The notes below the pieces were generated by a model, which saw only the letters and a program-made list of their open reading frames with translations, did no database searches and was not told where the DNA came from. A program made the translations under genes and the position numbers. A stretch of DNA of 37,032 nucleotides from Saprospiraceae bacterium (GTDB taxonomy: Bacteria; Bacteroidota; Bacteroidia; Chitinophagales; Saprospiraceae), in the NCBI GenBank assembly GCA_020628475.1, contig JAHDFB010000032.1:1-37032 (forward strand), written 5' to 3'. Positions 13,849 to 23,588 of the stretch are shown here, in pieces (within the stretch, counting starts at the first letter, position 1; each line of letters starts with the position of its first letter).

Positions 13849-16560
13849 ATGACAGAGCTTCAACGTATTCTTCAATACTATAAAGATTGCTACCAGATTG
13901 ATCAACGAGGAATTAGAATTGGAAATTTCCTTTCTCGACAATGTGAGAAAAGAAGAATTCCGACAAACAATGATTTCTTTCAAGAAAATTATCAAGGTGT
14001 ATATATGAACGTTACTTGGGCTGCTTCTGTCGATAAGCACTTATTGTTACATGCCAAAGAAAAAGCCTTATATGCCGGAACCATATTTATCAAGCTTACA
14101 AGCCATGTTTTAGGGAAAGAACAAATAGCCTTGATTCCTTTATATATCCATGAGTTAGCATTGAAAAAGGAGGTAGATAACTATTTTTTGATGGTAACGG
14201 ACACCTATTTTAATCCAGATTTTATAGATGCTGTTAATCAATTAGATGATCGTCTGAAAATAAAAATGGACCTGCTTTCAGAGAAAGCGCCTGCTAATCC
14301 TTTTGGATTTGATAATCAAGTTCTATTGGATGACTTCTTGAATACCTATTTTCAAGATTGGAATCGAACAGATTTGGAGAACTATTCCAAAGACAAATTC
14401 AATTACAATACTTACTTCAAAAAAAGCCAAGATGTACCAGTGAATTCCAAGAAATTATTTTCTTGCTTAATGTTTGGAATTTTTAAAAAATCAGAAAGCA
14501 GTATTGGAATCATCAATGAACTTCGGCATTTGTCTAAGCTAGGAAATAAACATTCTTTATTGAATACATTTTTTGGAATAAAACCATTTTCTATTCAGAA
14601 AATGAAAGCAAGGAATATCTATTTACCAACGACATTAAGTATAAATCAGGAGTCCGCTTTTTTTGCGGCTGATGTTTATCCAATTTCGCAAATCATAGGA
14701 CCTCCAGGTACGGGAAAATCCTATACCATTGCTTCTCTGGCGATAGATCTTATCATAAATAACAAATCCGTCCTTTTAGTGACAAGGAATAAAGAAGCAG
14801 GAAAAGTCATTACGAACATCATAGAAAATGAATTTAAATTCAAAGGCGGAATAATTAAGGCGTTCGACAATAATTACCGAAGAAGTCTTAGATCAACTTT
14901 AAAGAAAACCTTAGGCGAAAATTTTAGGTTTCCGCGGTATCCAAATGATTTAAAAACAAAAATAGATCGAAAAATAATTTCCATTCAAAAGGTAGAACAA
15001 GAAATCCTCAGGACGGAAAGGGACGAATTAAATTGGGGATATTTCTATGCAGAAAATAAGAATAACCTGGTTGCATCTATAAAGAGTAAATGGATTCAAT
15101 ATCAAAAGAAACGAAAAACGCCCGTTTGGAAATTGAATGAAACATTAAAAAAGCTTAGAAAAGAAAAAAATAGATTGGTCAAACAATTTATTAAAAGAAA
15201 AAGACAATATAGATTGGATCGCTTTATCACGAATGAAAGCGATAAATTTCTTCAATTAAGCGCTTGTTTACAAGAAAAAAATACGACGCTTTTTGATAAA
15301 AAATTAAATGAACTTGATTTCAATATTGTTTTAAAGGCCGTTCCACTGTGGGCTACGACCACTAGAAAAATGAGTGGATGCCTACCCTTGCATCAGGGAT
15401 TATTTGATTACGTGATCATCGACGAATCATCTCAATGTGATGTGGCTTCTGTTTTACCTGCCATCCATCGAGCGAAAAAATTAATAGTTGTTGGTGATCC
15501 AAAACAATTAAATCATATCTCCTTTGTTTCCAATAAAAAATTGAATGAATTAAAAGATAAATATGAAATACAACGTGATATCCCTCATTATAGGAAGCAA
15601 AGTCTAATTGATTGGACAGATGATTTATTAGTGCACCCCGATCAAATAGCTTACCTCGATGAGCATTTTAGAAGCAGGACGAATATCATTCAATTTTCTA
15701 ATAAAATGTTTTACAACAATGAATTAAAATTGATACGATCCAATCCTAGTGAAGATAGTTACAAGTCCGTGCAGATTATTCCTTGTAACGGAACTCGAAG
15801 TGCAACAGGATATAATGAGCTGGAAACGGAGATACTTTTGCAAAAGTTGAATGTAATCATGCATACTTACGAAGATGCAAATCCAAGCTTTATTCCTTCG
15901 ATAGGTATTATTAGTCCTTTCGCACAACAAATAAAATACATTAAGAAAAAATTGGCAGAACAGTTTGATCTGAGTCAACTAAAAAAACATAGGGTTTTAG
16001 TAGGAACCCCGTTCCATTTTCAGGGAGAAGAAAGAGATTATATGCTGATTTCATTTTGCATTGATAATCAATCGCACAGCGCGTCTATTAATTATTTAAA
16101 TAAGAAAGATATTTTCAATGTTTTAATCACCAGAGCAAGAAATCAACAGTTTTTATTTACTTCTTTTAACTCAAAACAATTACCAGCAAAGTCATTATTG
16201 AAGGCATATATTGAATCGGAACACCGAATCCAGCCACCTATAATCAATCGGGAATTTGATTATTTTAGGGATGATGTGATTCAGTTTTTGATTAGATCAG
16301 ATGTACAAATGGTCAAAGAATCAACCTTTGTTGCTGGAGTACCCATTGATATTGTCTTGCTTTCAAATGGTCAACATTATTGTATTGAATTGATAGGATA
16401 TCCTGGTGCATTTGAAGAACAATTTAATCTGTCTAATTTAAGAATCTTAAATAGGATGAAAACACCGATATTCTTTCTACCTTATAGTAATTGGTTTTTG
16501 GACAAGAGGAAATCTAAAAAGGACTTATTAATCTTTTTACAGAGGCGGGAAACTATTTAG
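13849..16560 (+). CDS. SF1 (UPF1/DNA2-like) helicase with C-terminal nuclease-like domain
   Basis: This 903-residue protein opens with about 265 residues of unrecognised N-terminal domain. It is followed by a superfamily 1 helicase core: Walker A GPPGTGKS (284-291), Walker B DYVIIDESSQC (520-530), GDPKQL (549-554), EHFRSR (605-610), FQGEERD (724-730) and NVLITRAR (757-764). A lysine-rich insertion (about 370-460) lies between the first motifs. The last 100 residues resemble a PD-(D/E)XK or Vsr-like nuclease, with D834 in PIDIVLL and E847 in CIELIG as candidate metal ligands. Such proteins occur in DNA repair and antiphage systems. The gene looks more AT-rich than the cco region and is followed after 46 bases by two nucleotidyltransferases. 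Confidence 0.85.
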   Translation: MTELQRILQYYKDCYQIDQRGIRIGNFLSRQCEKRRIPTNNDFFQENYQGVYMNVTWAASVDKHLLLHAKEKALYAGTIFIKLTSHVLGKEQIALIPLYIHELALKKEVDNYFLMVTDTYFNPDFIDAVNQLDDRLKIKMDLLSEKAPANPFGFDNQVLLDDFLNTYFQDWNRTDLENYSKDKFNYNTYFKKSQDVPVNSKKLFSCLMFGIFKKSESSIGIINELRHLSKLGNKHSLLNTFFGIKPFSIQKMKARNIYLPTTLSINQESAFFAADVYPISQIIGPPGTGKSYTIASLAIDLIINNKSVLLVTRNKEAGKVITNIIENEFKFKGGIIKAFDNNYRRSLRSTLKKTLGENFRFPRYPNDLKTKIDRKIISIQKVEQEILRTERDELNWGYFYAENKNNLVASIKSKWIQYQKKRKTPVWKLNETLKKLRKEKNRLVKQFIKRKRQYRLDRFITNESDKFLQLSACLQEKNTTLFDKKLNELDFNIVLKAVPLWATTTRKMSGCLPLHQGLFDYVIIDESSQCDVASVLPAIHRAKKLIVVGDPKQLNHISFVSNKKLNELKDKYEIQRDIPHYRKQSLIDWTDDLLVHPDQIAYLDEHFRSRTNIIQFSNKMFYNNELKLIRSNPSEDSYKSVQIIPCNGTRSATGYNELETEILLQKLNVIMHTYEDANPSFIPSIGIISPFAQQIKYIKKKLAEQFDLSQLKKHRVLVGTPFHFQGEERDYMLISFCIDNQSHSASINYLNKKDIFNVLITRARNQQFLFTSFNSKQLPAKSLLKAYIESEHRIQPPIINREFDYFRDDVIQFLIRSDVQMVKESTFVAGVPIDIVLLSNGQHYCIELIGYPGAFEEQFNLSNLRILNRMKTPIFFLPYSNWFLDKRKSKKDLLIFLQRRETI

Positions 16561-16606
16561 AAAAAATTAGAGTTGATGTGGGTTTAAATAATAAAATTAT
16601 ATAACC

Positions 16607-17362
16607 ATGAAAAAAGAAATACTAGAACATCTATCAGAGCTTGAGCGTGACCGAAATATAGAAATTTTGATGGCGGTTGAGAGTGGAAGTCGTGCTTGGG
16701 GATGTCCATCACCGGATAGTGATTACGATGTTAGAATCGTTTTCAAAAGACCTACGTTGGAATATCTAGAAATTGAAAATAAATCAGACAATATTGATTA
16801 TTTTCATGGAGCATTGTTAGATATCAATGGCTGGGACATCAAAAAAGTATTGAAGCTGATCCGAAAATCAAATGTTACTCCATTTGAATGGGCACAATCA
16901 CCAATCGTCTATCGAGAAAAAGAAGGATTTACAACTAAAATATTGGAGTATTGTAGAACATATTTTCAAGCTAGGCATAGTTTGAATCATTATCGCGGTT
17001 TGGCTTATAATAGTTATATAAAAGGTATGCAAGGAGATTTAATCAACTTGAAAAAACTATTTTATGTTTTGAGACCTTTATTAGCTGCAAAATGGATCAT
17101 TGATAAAAAAGAGGTACCACCTATGGATATCTTGAGTTTATTAGTAAGCATCCCTGACCCTTCGATAGTACATCATATCGAGGAATTGTTAAAAATGAAG
17201 ACAGGATTAAATGAAGATTATTTGCATGAAATGAAACCTGAATTCAAGGATTTTCTCGATGATTTACAAGCGGACGTTAAGGAAGCGGAAATAGAAGATC
17301 AGCCTACCAAAATGAACGTGTCCAGCTTAAATGCATTTTTTCAAGCAACTATTGGAATCTAA
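16607..17362 (+). CDS. RlaP-type nucleotidyltransferase, first of a pair
   Basis: A 251-residue protein with the polymerase-beta-type signature GSRAWGCPSPDSDYDVR at 27-43, in which D39 and D41 are the likely catalytic aspartates. The pattern and the helical remainder match the YcgL/RlaP family (PF10127, RNA-ligase-associated nucleotidyltransferases), which is linked to RNA repair. No RNA ligase or RtcB gene is visible in the window. The stop shares one base with the start of the next gene (TAATG), so the two are co-translated. The substrate is unknown. Confidence 0.85.
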   Translation: MKKEILEHLSELERDRNIEILMAVESGSRAWGCPSPDSDYDVRIVFKRPTLEYLEIENKSDNIDYFHGALLDINGWDIKKVLKLIRKSNVTPFEWAQSPIVYREKEGFTTKILEYCRTYFQARHSLNHYRGLAYNSYIKGMQGDLINLKKLFYVLRPLLAAKWIIDKKEVPPMDILSLLVSIPDPSIVHHIEELLKMKTGLNEDYLHEMKPEFKDFLDDLQADVKEAEIEDQPTKMNVSSLNAFFQATIGI

Positions 17363-18423
17363 TGGACTTAGAATATATAAGGTCTCATGGATTGATTTTA
17401 CTGGAATGCATATCAGGGAGTAAAGTATACAATCTTGATTTAAAGGATTCTGATACAGATATAAGAGGAGTTTTTTATCTGCCAAAAAATCAATTTTATG
17501 CAGATAATTATATTCCTCAAATATCTGATTCGAATAATGATATCGTTTTTTACGAGATAGGAAGGTTCATAGAGTTACTGTCTAAGAATAATCCTTCTAT
17601 GTTGGAATTGATGGCTACTCCAGAAAGCCATGTCATTTATAAACATCCGTTACTGGACAGTTTGAATCTATCCATGTTTTTGAGCAAGAAATGCAAGGAT
17701 ACTTTTGGTGGATTTGCCTTGACACAAATTAGAAAGGCCGGTGGATTACATAAAAAAATCTTCAATCCTGTCTCTAAAGAACGGAAATCAATTTTGGATT
17801 TTTGTTACGTATTAAAAGATCAAGGATCCATGCCACTTAAAACTTGGTTGGCTTTGGAATCTAAGATGCAGGAACGAATCGGTTTGGTGAAAATTCCCCA
17901 TTTTAAAAATGTATTTGGTCTGTATTATTCAGAATCAGATTCAATCACCTATAAAGGTGTTTTATCCAATGAGAATGCGAATGCGGTATCTTTAAGCCCT
18001 GTTGAAAAAGGAGCGAAAGCAATAACCCAGATGTTTTTCAATCAAGACGGTTATACCAAACACTGTAAGGATCACCAGGATTATTGGGCATGGGTTGAAA
18101 ATAGGAATCAATCGAGATTTGAAGTGAACATCAAACACAATAGAAATTACGATTCTAAAAATATGATGCATACAATTAGGCTTTTGGATATGGCTTACGA
18201 GATATTAAGTGAAGGGCGGATTGAAGTTGTACGACCTAATCGGGAAGAATTGCTAGATATTAGATTCGGAAAATGGACCTATGACGAATTAATGGAACAA
18301 GCTCAAGAAAAAATGTTGAAGATTGAAAGTGCTTATTCAAATTCTGCACTGCCAGAATTACCGGATTATGAGCTTATCGAAACCTCATTAATCAACATTC
18401 GAAAGGCACTCTATAAAGAATAG
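17362..18423 (+). CDS. RlaP-type nucleotidyltransferase, second of a pair
   Basis: A 353-residue protein with the related signature GSKVYNLDLKDSDTDIRG at 19-36 and likely catalytic D31 and D33. It belongs to the same PF10127-like family as its neighbour but has a longer helical C-terminal region and only low similarity to it, so the pair is probably an old divergence or a heteromeric enzyme rather than a recent duplication. The KAGGLHKKIFNP and HNRNYDSKNMMHTIRLL segments look conserved and may form the nucleic-acid-binding part. It overlaps the first gene by one base and is followed after 13 bases by a lipoprotein gene. Confidence 0.85.
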   Translation: MDLEYIRSHGLILLECISGSKVYNLDLKDSDTDIRGVFYLPKNQFYADNYIPQISDSNNDIVFYEIGRFIELLSKNNPSMLELMATPESHVIYKHPLLDSLNLSMFLSKKCKDTFGGFALTQIRKAGGLHKKIFNPVSKERKSILDFCYVLKDQGSMPLKTWLALESKMQERIGLVKIPHFKNVFGLYYSESDSITYKGVLSNENANAVSLSPVEKGAKAITQMFFNQDGYTKHCKDHQDYWAWVENRNQSRFEVNIKHNRNYDSKNMMHTIRLLDMAYEILSEGRIEVVRPNREELLDIRFGKWTYDELMEQAQEKMLKIESAYSNSALPELPDYELIETSLINIRKALYKE

Positions 18424-18436
18424 ATATTGACCGTTT

Positions 18437-19363
18437 ATGCATATCAGAATATTAATACTATTGTTTTTCGTTCAATCTTGCCAATCAAATGAGCCTCAAG
18501 GTATTTGGTTTCATGAAAATGTACATTTTGATAACAGTGTTCTAGCACATTTTTCGGAAGATTCTTTGACTGTAAAGATCTTGAGTTCATTTAATTATTA
18601 TATGTCAAATGAACCGATGCACTTTAAGTTAGTGGAGAAGAATACTTATGAAAATGACTCATTTAAAATTGTGATTCATCAATCAGATAGTTTGGAAATG
18701 AAAACTTATAAGAATGATCGTTTAATAGAAGTTGAAAAGTTTTTCAAACTCAAGCAGCTTAATTCTACAATTGATGTCAATGATCTGAAAACCAAACTTT
18801 TTGAAAAGTCTCTAGAGTATAAAATGGAGGATTATCAAGTAAATGCAGATATAATAGACAGCCAAAGAATCTATAATTATAATGTAATAAGTACTCCAAT
18901 CGGATTTGGGTATTACGACTTATTTAGATTCGGAAGTGAAGTCTTCATCCTACTTAATACTGAGTACCCATTACCAATCCAACTTGGACAATTTAAGACA
19001 GTCGAAGACCATAATGTATGTCGAGCATATCTACGAAATGAAGAAGGTGTATTAAAGGTATCAAGTTTTAAACCTTTAGATCAAGAGTTAATAGGAAGAT
19101 GGAGCATTAAAAACAAAAATTCTAAAAACCTAAATTCAATAAAAGACTTTAATATTAGTCCAGATTCGATCATTATAAATTTAAAGACGGAACATCAATA
19201 TAAGTATGAATTAAATAGATTATCAGAAAATAATCTTTACTGTTTGAAATCGGGAATCACTAATCCCTTTTTGATAAGAATTGATCAAAATGATGATGAA
19301 ATTGAAATTACCAATTTTAGAAATCGAACGGAAACTAAAATGATCTTAATGAAGGATAAATAA
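18437..19363 (+). CDS. Predicted lipoprotein of unknown function
   Basis: A 308-residue protein with a short signal peptide ending in a lipobox-like FVQSC, which puts the lipidated cysteine at residue 15. The mature part is rich in beta strand with repeated short motifs such as DSLTVKIL, DSLEMKTY and DSIIINLK, suggesting a lipocalin-like or small beta-barrel fold. I recognise no family. It follows the nucleotidyltransferase pair after 13 bases and could be read through from them, though a periplasmic lipoprotein is an odd partner for them. It converges on the response regulator gene with only 19 bases between. Confidence 0.65.
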   Translation: MHIRILILLFFVQSCQSNEPQGIWFHENVHFDNSVLAHFSEDSLTVKILSSFNYYMSNEPMHFKLVEKNTYENDSFKIVIHQSDSLEMKTYKNDRLIEVEKFFKLKQLNSTIDVNDLKTKLFEKSLEYKMEDYQVNADIIDSQRIYNYNVISTPIGFGYYDLFRFGSEVFILLNTEYPLPIQLGQFKTVEDHNVCRAYLRNEEGVLKVSSFKPLDQELIGRWSIKNKNSKNLNSIKDFNISPDSIIINLKTEHQYKYELNRLSENNLYCLKSGITNPFLIRIDQNDDEIEITNFRNRTETKMILMKDK

Positions 19364-19382
19364 GCTTCAGGAAATTTTAGTC

Positions 19383-20033
19383 TTACAACTTCTCAATCAA
19401 ATTTTTATTCTTGGAAGCCCATTGGTGCAGGGAGAATGGCGCATCGGGTGGATCCAATTTTGAAATGATATTTGAACGATGTTTTTCAACCGTTCTTTTA
19501 GAGATTCGAAGGAGCGCACTGATTTCAGCAGAGCTTTTGCCGCTTGCTATTTGTTGTAGTATTCGTTTTTCAGATTTAGTCAGTAATTGTAGATTTTCTA
19601 ATTCATTATTCAAATGGTTGAATAATTCTCCGCCGAAAGCCTCACTGAAGTACCGTAAGCCCCGCATGACGTGTTGAATACAAATATCAATTTGTTGTAT
19701 CGGATCTTCTTTGAGCATAAATCCTCTCACACCGATTTTTTTAGCTGCCGCAACATAGCTTTTTTCCTTGTGATAACTTAAGAAAATAATCGGTGTTGAA
19801 ATAGATTTTAATTGGCAGTATTCAGCAATTTCAAATCCATTATAATGGGGCATTTCTATATCCAATAAAGCAATATCTAGATCTTCATGTTCCAACATTC
19901 GTATGGCTGCCCGACCATCATTACAGGTCTGAATGGAACCATAGCCTACGGATTCTAATTCTTGACTTAAACCTTTTCGAAGATACGAGTGATCATCCGC
20001 CAATAGAATTTTTAAATTGGATTTGTAGAACAT
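19383..20033 (-). CDS. NarL/FixJ-type response regulator
   Basis: A 216-residue regulator. The receiver domain has D13/D14 (LLADDHS) and phospho-acceptor D58 in LLDIEMP. The C-terminal LuxR-type helix-turn-helix reads LTKSEKRILQQIASGKSSAEI, then RTVEKHRSNIISKL. The ATG at 20033 is chosen over a TTG two codons upstream. It lies 56 bases downstream of the propeller sensor kinase and is surely its partner. The dyad TACGTA-N4-TACGTA at 23018-23033, in the promoter region shared with the secreted-protein genes, is a candidate binding site (inference). Confidence 0.93.
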   Translation of the reverse strand: MFYKSNLKILLADDHSYLRKGLSQELESVGYGSIQTCNDGRAAIRMLEHEDLDIALLDIEMPHYNGFEIAEYCQLKSISTPIIFLSYHKEKSYVAAAKKIGVRGFMLKEDPIQQIDICIQHVMRGLRYFSEAFGGELFNHLNNELENLQLLTKSEKRILQQIASGKSSAEISALLRISKRTVEKHRSNIISKLDPPDAPFSLHQWASKNKNLIEKL

Positions 20034-20089
20034 ACCCAAATGTACTACGAAGGCATTTGGAATGTCAAATTAAATGTTAAGATTTAATT

Positions 20090-22960
20090 TTATTCGTCTT
20101 GGATGGGAATTTGGATTTGAATGGATGTTCCATTCTTTGGGGTCGTGATAATTTGTAATTGTGCTGCGATATAATTACATCGTTCTTGAATGGTCTGCAA
20201 TCCCAATGAATGTTCTATAACTTGGGAAGGATTATCTTTCTGAAAACCTATTCCGTTATCATCGATGGAGATTTGAATATGATCTTGTTTTTGCTCGACG
20301 ATAATACTGGCTTCAGTAGCTTTGGAGTGTTTAAGAATATTAGAGAGTGCTTCTTGTATTATTCTAAATAGATGTAAATGGTTTTTTGGTGCCAAACTTG
20401 TATTGATATTATCAATGCTGTGATAAAAGAAAATGTCCGAGTGTTCATCAATTTCTTCAATTAATTCTTTCAGGGCTTGTTGTAATCCAAACTTTGAAAG
20501 ATTTACCGGATGAAGACCTCTGGATATACTGCGAATTTCTTCTAAACTACTAAGACTAAGTTGCTCAAGATCTTGATGGTCTAATTTACGTGCCTGACGA
20601 ACCAATAGCAGCAATTTTTGACCGACACTATCGTGTATTTCTCTAGCTAGATTCTGCTTATTAGTTTCAGTGGCATTGATAATAGCTTCCGTCATTTTTC
20701 GCTGTCGATTCCATGCCAATTTCTTTATTCGATATCGACCATAGAATACAGCGAAGAAAACAATTCCTAGTAAGATAAACCAGAATTCCATGTTTTTCCA
20801 AAACTGGTTCTTAATGATAAAGGAAAATTGTTGCGGTTCTGAGGCCCAAACATCATATCCATTATCCGCGGTAAATTCAAAGAGGTATTCACCGGGAGGT
20901 AGATAAGAATAATTGACTTGGGAATCATCCGTTTCCTCAGACCAATCTCGCGATTCATGATTTTTGATCAATCGATATTTATACTTGGTGTTTAATGGAT
21001 TGGAATAGCTAATGGCTTGCATTTCAACATGTAAATGGTTTTGATGATGTTTGAATCGAGGGATTGTATTGTTTTGATGGATTTCGATAGCTTGATCATT
21101 GGATTTGATAGACTTGAAACTGATCAAAGGAGGGAGACTACTTTCTCTATATTTTGTTGGATCAAAAATCCATAAACCATTTAATGTGCTTAAACAAATA
21201 CTGCCATCATCCTGAATGAGCATGCCGTCATCCAATAATAACGCATTCATTTCATTCGAAGAGAGACTATACTTTGTTAGAGTCTCTGGTAGATTTTCAG
21301 TAACTCCAGAGATAGGAGATGAAAAAATCTGTAAAGCACCACCGAACCAAATGGTTGAATCATGGATAGCAATAGAATTTATTTGACTAAATGCTTCCGT
21401 TGTTGGTAAGGCTATGTGTTCCAAGCGAAGGCTGTCTGCATCAACGAATAGTCGATGTAGATGTTTGGCACTCTTGATATACAATTCTTGCAGAGATAGG
21501 GAATCCATAGAACGATAATCATTGAATTCGTAATGATTCATCAACAACTGTACATGCATTGAATCATCTTTTTCATAGACATAATGTACATTATATAAAT
21601 CTCTGAAAATATATCCGTTCCAAAATGGTAAGATTTCGTGTACATCTCCTAACATCAAGGTTTGATTCTTGTCATATTCAGAATAGAGAATTCTACTTCC
21701 AGCAGTCCTAAACATATGCTCATCAAAGCAGAAAATTCGAAGTTGATCTTCTACAGAATATAGATTCGTTTTCTTTAAATTATGGGAAGTGTATATGCCT
21801 ATAGGTGTTCCGACAAATAATACACTATCGTTTAATGCAGATAATGTTTTTGCTTGATTACCAATAAGTAAGGTGTCAATGATGATGTCATCTTTTATAA
21901 TGACTAAACCCTTATTTGATCCAACGATGATTTTATCCTGGAATTCAATGGTTTTGAAAATAGTATTAGATGGCAATCCGTTTTTCTTACGATAATATTT
22001 CAATGATGGATCTCCAAACTTAATCAATCCATGTCCATAGCTGGCCAACCAAACATTTTGTTCATCATCTCTAAATATGTCATAGATAAAAGGACTTGCC
22101 AAGCCACTGGATTTTTCATAAGATTGGATATTTCTAGTTTTAGTGTCAATCAAACCGAATCCTCCTCCTTCCGAACTGTACCATATTTTATCCCCTACAT
22201 TAAAAAGACCATGAACTCGGATTATAGGGTATTCAAAACGAAAGTCTTTCTGATCGTATTTATGCACACCATTTTGTGCACCAAGCCAAACGTTTCCTAT
22301 TGAATCCCTACTTAATTCATAGGTGTAGAAATGTGGAATACTATCAATGTTAATCGTTCTGATTGACTGATTATGTATACTTATTTCAGTGAAAAGAGTC
22401 TTGTCGTCTTGATAAAAAGCAGCATATAATGTATCGTTATTGTATACCAATCCAGCATGACACGCTTGTAAATCAAAGCTTGCAAATCGTAATATGGTAG
22501 AAATAGAATCAGCCGTCGTTGCTTTATATTGTACAAGATGTGCGCTGTAGAAAAAGTATAAAGTGCCATCTGGAGTCTCCCCCATATCCACAAATCCTTT
22601 GTAATCGTTTCTTTCATTCAATTCCTTACAAGGATGTATTTCCCCATTTTGAATATACACGATACCTCCATTCCTTGTTGAAACCCATACCCTACCTTGA
22701 GAATCTGAAAAAATGTTCGTAACATCATTATCAGGTAATCCATTATTCTCTGTGTAGTTTATGGATGTTTTTCCGTCAAAAGCGGCTACTCCACCCTCCG
22801 TTGCCAACCACAAAATTTTATCAGGACTTTGAGTGATTTTATAGACTTCCGGATGTGGTAAACCTTCATTGATAGAATATTTTTCAAAATTCATATACTG
22901 TCCCCAGAGTTGGGAAGTAAGGAACAGAAAAAAAGCGATATGACGGATGAGCCTTGACAT
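20090..22960 (-). CDS. Two-component propeller sensor histidine kinase (NarX/DesK type)
   Basis: A 956-residue protein. A signal peptide (about 1-20, ending LWGQ) exports a long sensor region of two_component propeller repeats, for example DKILWLATEGGVAAFDG and GRVWVSTRNGG. A Y_Y_Y domain follows (about 640-705, ending PPGEYLFEFTADNGYDVW). One membrane helix (about 725-745) leads to a HisKA_3 domain with H776 in LAREIHDSVGQKL and an ATPase domain with the N-box EALSNILKHS and DDNGIGF. Such sensors usually read an extracellular ligand or cell-surface state. It forms an operon with the NarL-type regulator and is divergent from the secreted proteins starting at 23103. Confidence 0.92.
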   Translation of the reverse strand: MSRLIRHIAFFLFLTSQLWGQYMNFEKYSINEGLPHPEVYKITQSPDKILWLATEGGVAAFDGKTSINYTENNGLPDNDVTNIFSDSQGRVWVSTRNGGIVYIQNGEIHPCKELNERNDYKGFVDMGETPDGTLYFFYSAHLVQYKATTADSISTILRFASFDLQACHAGLVYNNDTLYAAFYQDDKTLFTEISIHNQSIRTINIDSIPHFYTYELSRDSIGNVWLGAQNGVHKYDQKDFRFEYPIIRVHGLFNVGDKIWYSSEGGGFGLIDTKTRNIQSYEKSSGLASPFIYDIFRDDEQNVWLASYGHGLIKFGDPSLKYYRKKNGLPSNTIFKTIEFQDKIIVGSNKGLVIIKDDIIIDTLLIGNQAKTLSALNDSVLFVGTPIGIYTSHNLKKTNLYSVEDQLRIFCFDEHMFRTAGSRILYSEYDKNQTLMLGDVHEILPFWNGYIFRDLYNVHYVYEKDDSMHVQLLMNHYEFNDYRSMDSLSLQELYIKSAKHLHRLFVDADSLRLEHIALPTTEAFSQINSIAIHDSTIWFGGALQIFSSPISGVTENLPETLTKYSLSSNEMNALLLDDGMLIQDDGSICLSTLNGLWIFDPTKYRESSLPPLISFKSIKSNDQAIEIHQNNTIPRFKHHQNHLHVEMQAISYSNPLNTKYKYRLIKNHESRDWSEETDDSQVNYSYLPPGEYLFEFTADNGYDVWASEPQQFSFIIKNQFWKNMEFWFILLGIVFFAVFYGRYRIKKLAWNRQRKMTEAIINATETNKQNLAREIHDSVGQKLLLLVRQARKLDHQDLEQLSLSSLEEIRSISRGLHPVNLSKFGLQQALKELIEEIDEHSDIFFYHSIDNINTSLAPKNHLHLFRIIQEALSNILKHSKATEASIIVEQKQDHIQISIDDNGIGFQKDNPSQVIEHSLGLQTIQERCNYIAAQLQIITTPKNGTSIQIQIPIQDE

Positions 22961-23017
22961 TGTTGCCGATCTATAACAAATCTACAATAAACCTAGAAAG
23001 GCATGGTCAATTCAAAA

Positions 23018-23033
23018 TACGTACCCCTACGTA
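23018..23033. promoter_or_regulatory. TACGTA-N4-TACGTA dyad
   Basis: TACGTACCCCTACGTA has two perfect six-base arms, each itself palindromic, separated by CCCC. It sits 58 bases upstream of the sensor kinase start (22960) and 70 bases upstream of the secreted-protein start (23103). The symmetry fits a dimeric LuxR/NarL-type regulator, and the neighbouring regulator at 19383-20033 is the obvious candidate. Binding is inferred, not shown. Confidence 0.45.
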
Positions 23034-23102
23034 CGCGGTGCATAATGGATTGATATAAGTTTGAAATAGTATTCATTCATGTAATATGTTAAATCTATCA
23101 AA

Positions 23103-23588
23103 ATGAAAATACGATATGCATTGATCTTGATCATCAATATATATATGATGAGCTACTTAAACGCACAATTGCCAAAAGTACCACCTTTTCAAAATGGCTT
23201 AAGTCTTTTGAGCGCAGCGCAAAACAATCAAAAAGTCGCTGGAATGGGCGAACTTATTGTGAATCGGACTTTTGGTGAAAAGATAGTACTTACCAATGGT
23301 TTTGTTCAAACATTCCCAGAATCACGGCAGCTATCAGAAGCGTCCGTATTGTTGCGTTCATACCCAAATCCTGCAAGTTCTCAAGTGCAAATAGAGTGGA
23401 ATGATCCATATCGTTTTCATCAATTTCAGCTTATGAATTCATTGGGGGAAATAATCGTTACTGGTTCTATTCAAGCTACTAATCAGTTTCATATTTCTGT
23501 CATTGACTTAGATAGCGGAATATATTATGTCCAACTTTTCAACACCAGGAATCATCCATTGCAAACCATTAAATTATTGAAAATATGA
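23103..23588 (+). CDS. Small secreted protein with T9SS sorting domain
   Basis: A 161-residue protein with a signal peptide (about 1-21, ending SYLNAQ), a short middle region with MGELIVNRTF, and a C-terminal T9SS type A sorting domain (about 80-161). The domain has YPNPASSQVQIEW, then LMNSLGEIIVTG, then DLDSGIYYVQLFN. The sorting domain targets it to the outer membrane and out of the cell. Nearly all of the mature protein is the sorting domain, so its cargo is tiny. It overlaps the next gene by four bases (ATGA), so the two secreted proteins are made together. Confidence 0.85.
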   Translation: MKIRYALILIINIYMMSYLNAQLPKVPPFQNGLSLLSAAQNNQKVAGMGELIVNRTFGEKIVLTNGFVQTFPESRQLSEASVLLRSYPNPASSQVQIEWNDPYRFHQFQLMNSLGEIIVTGSIQATNQFHISVIDLDSGIYYVQLFNTRNHPLQTIKLLKI

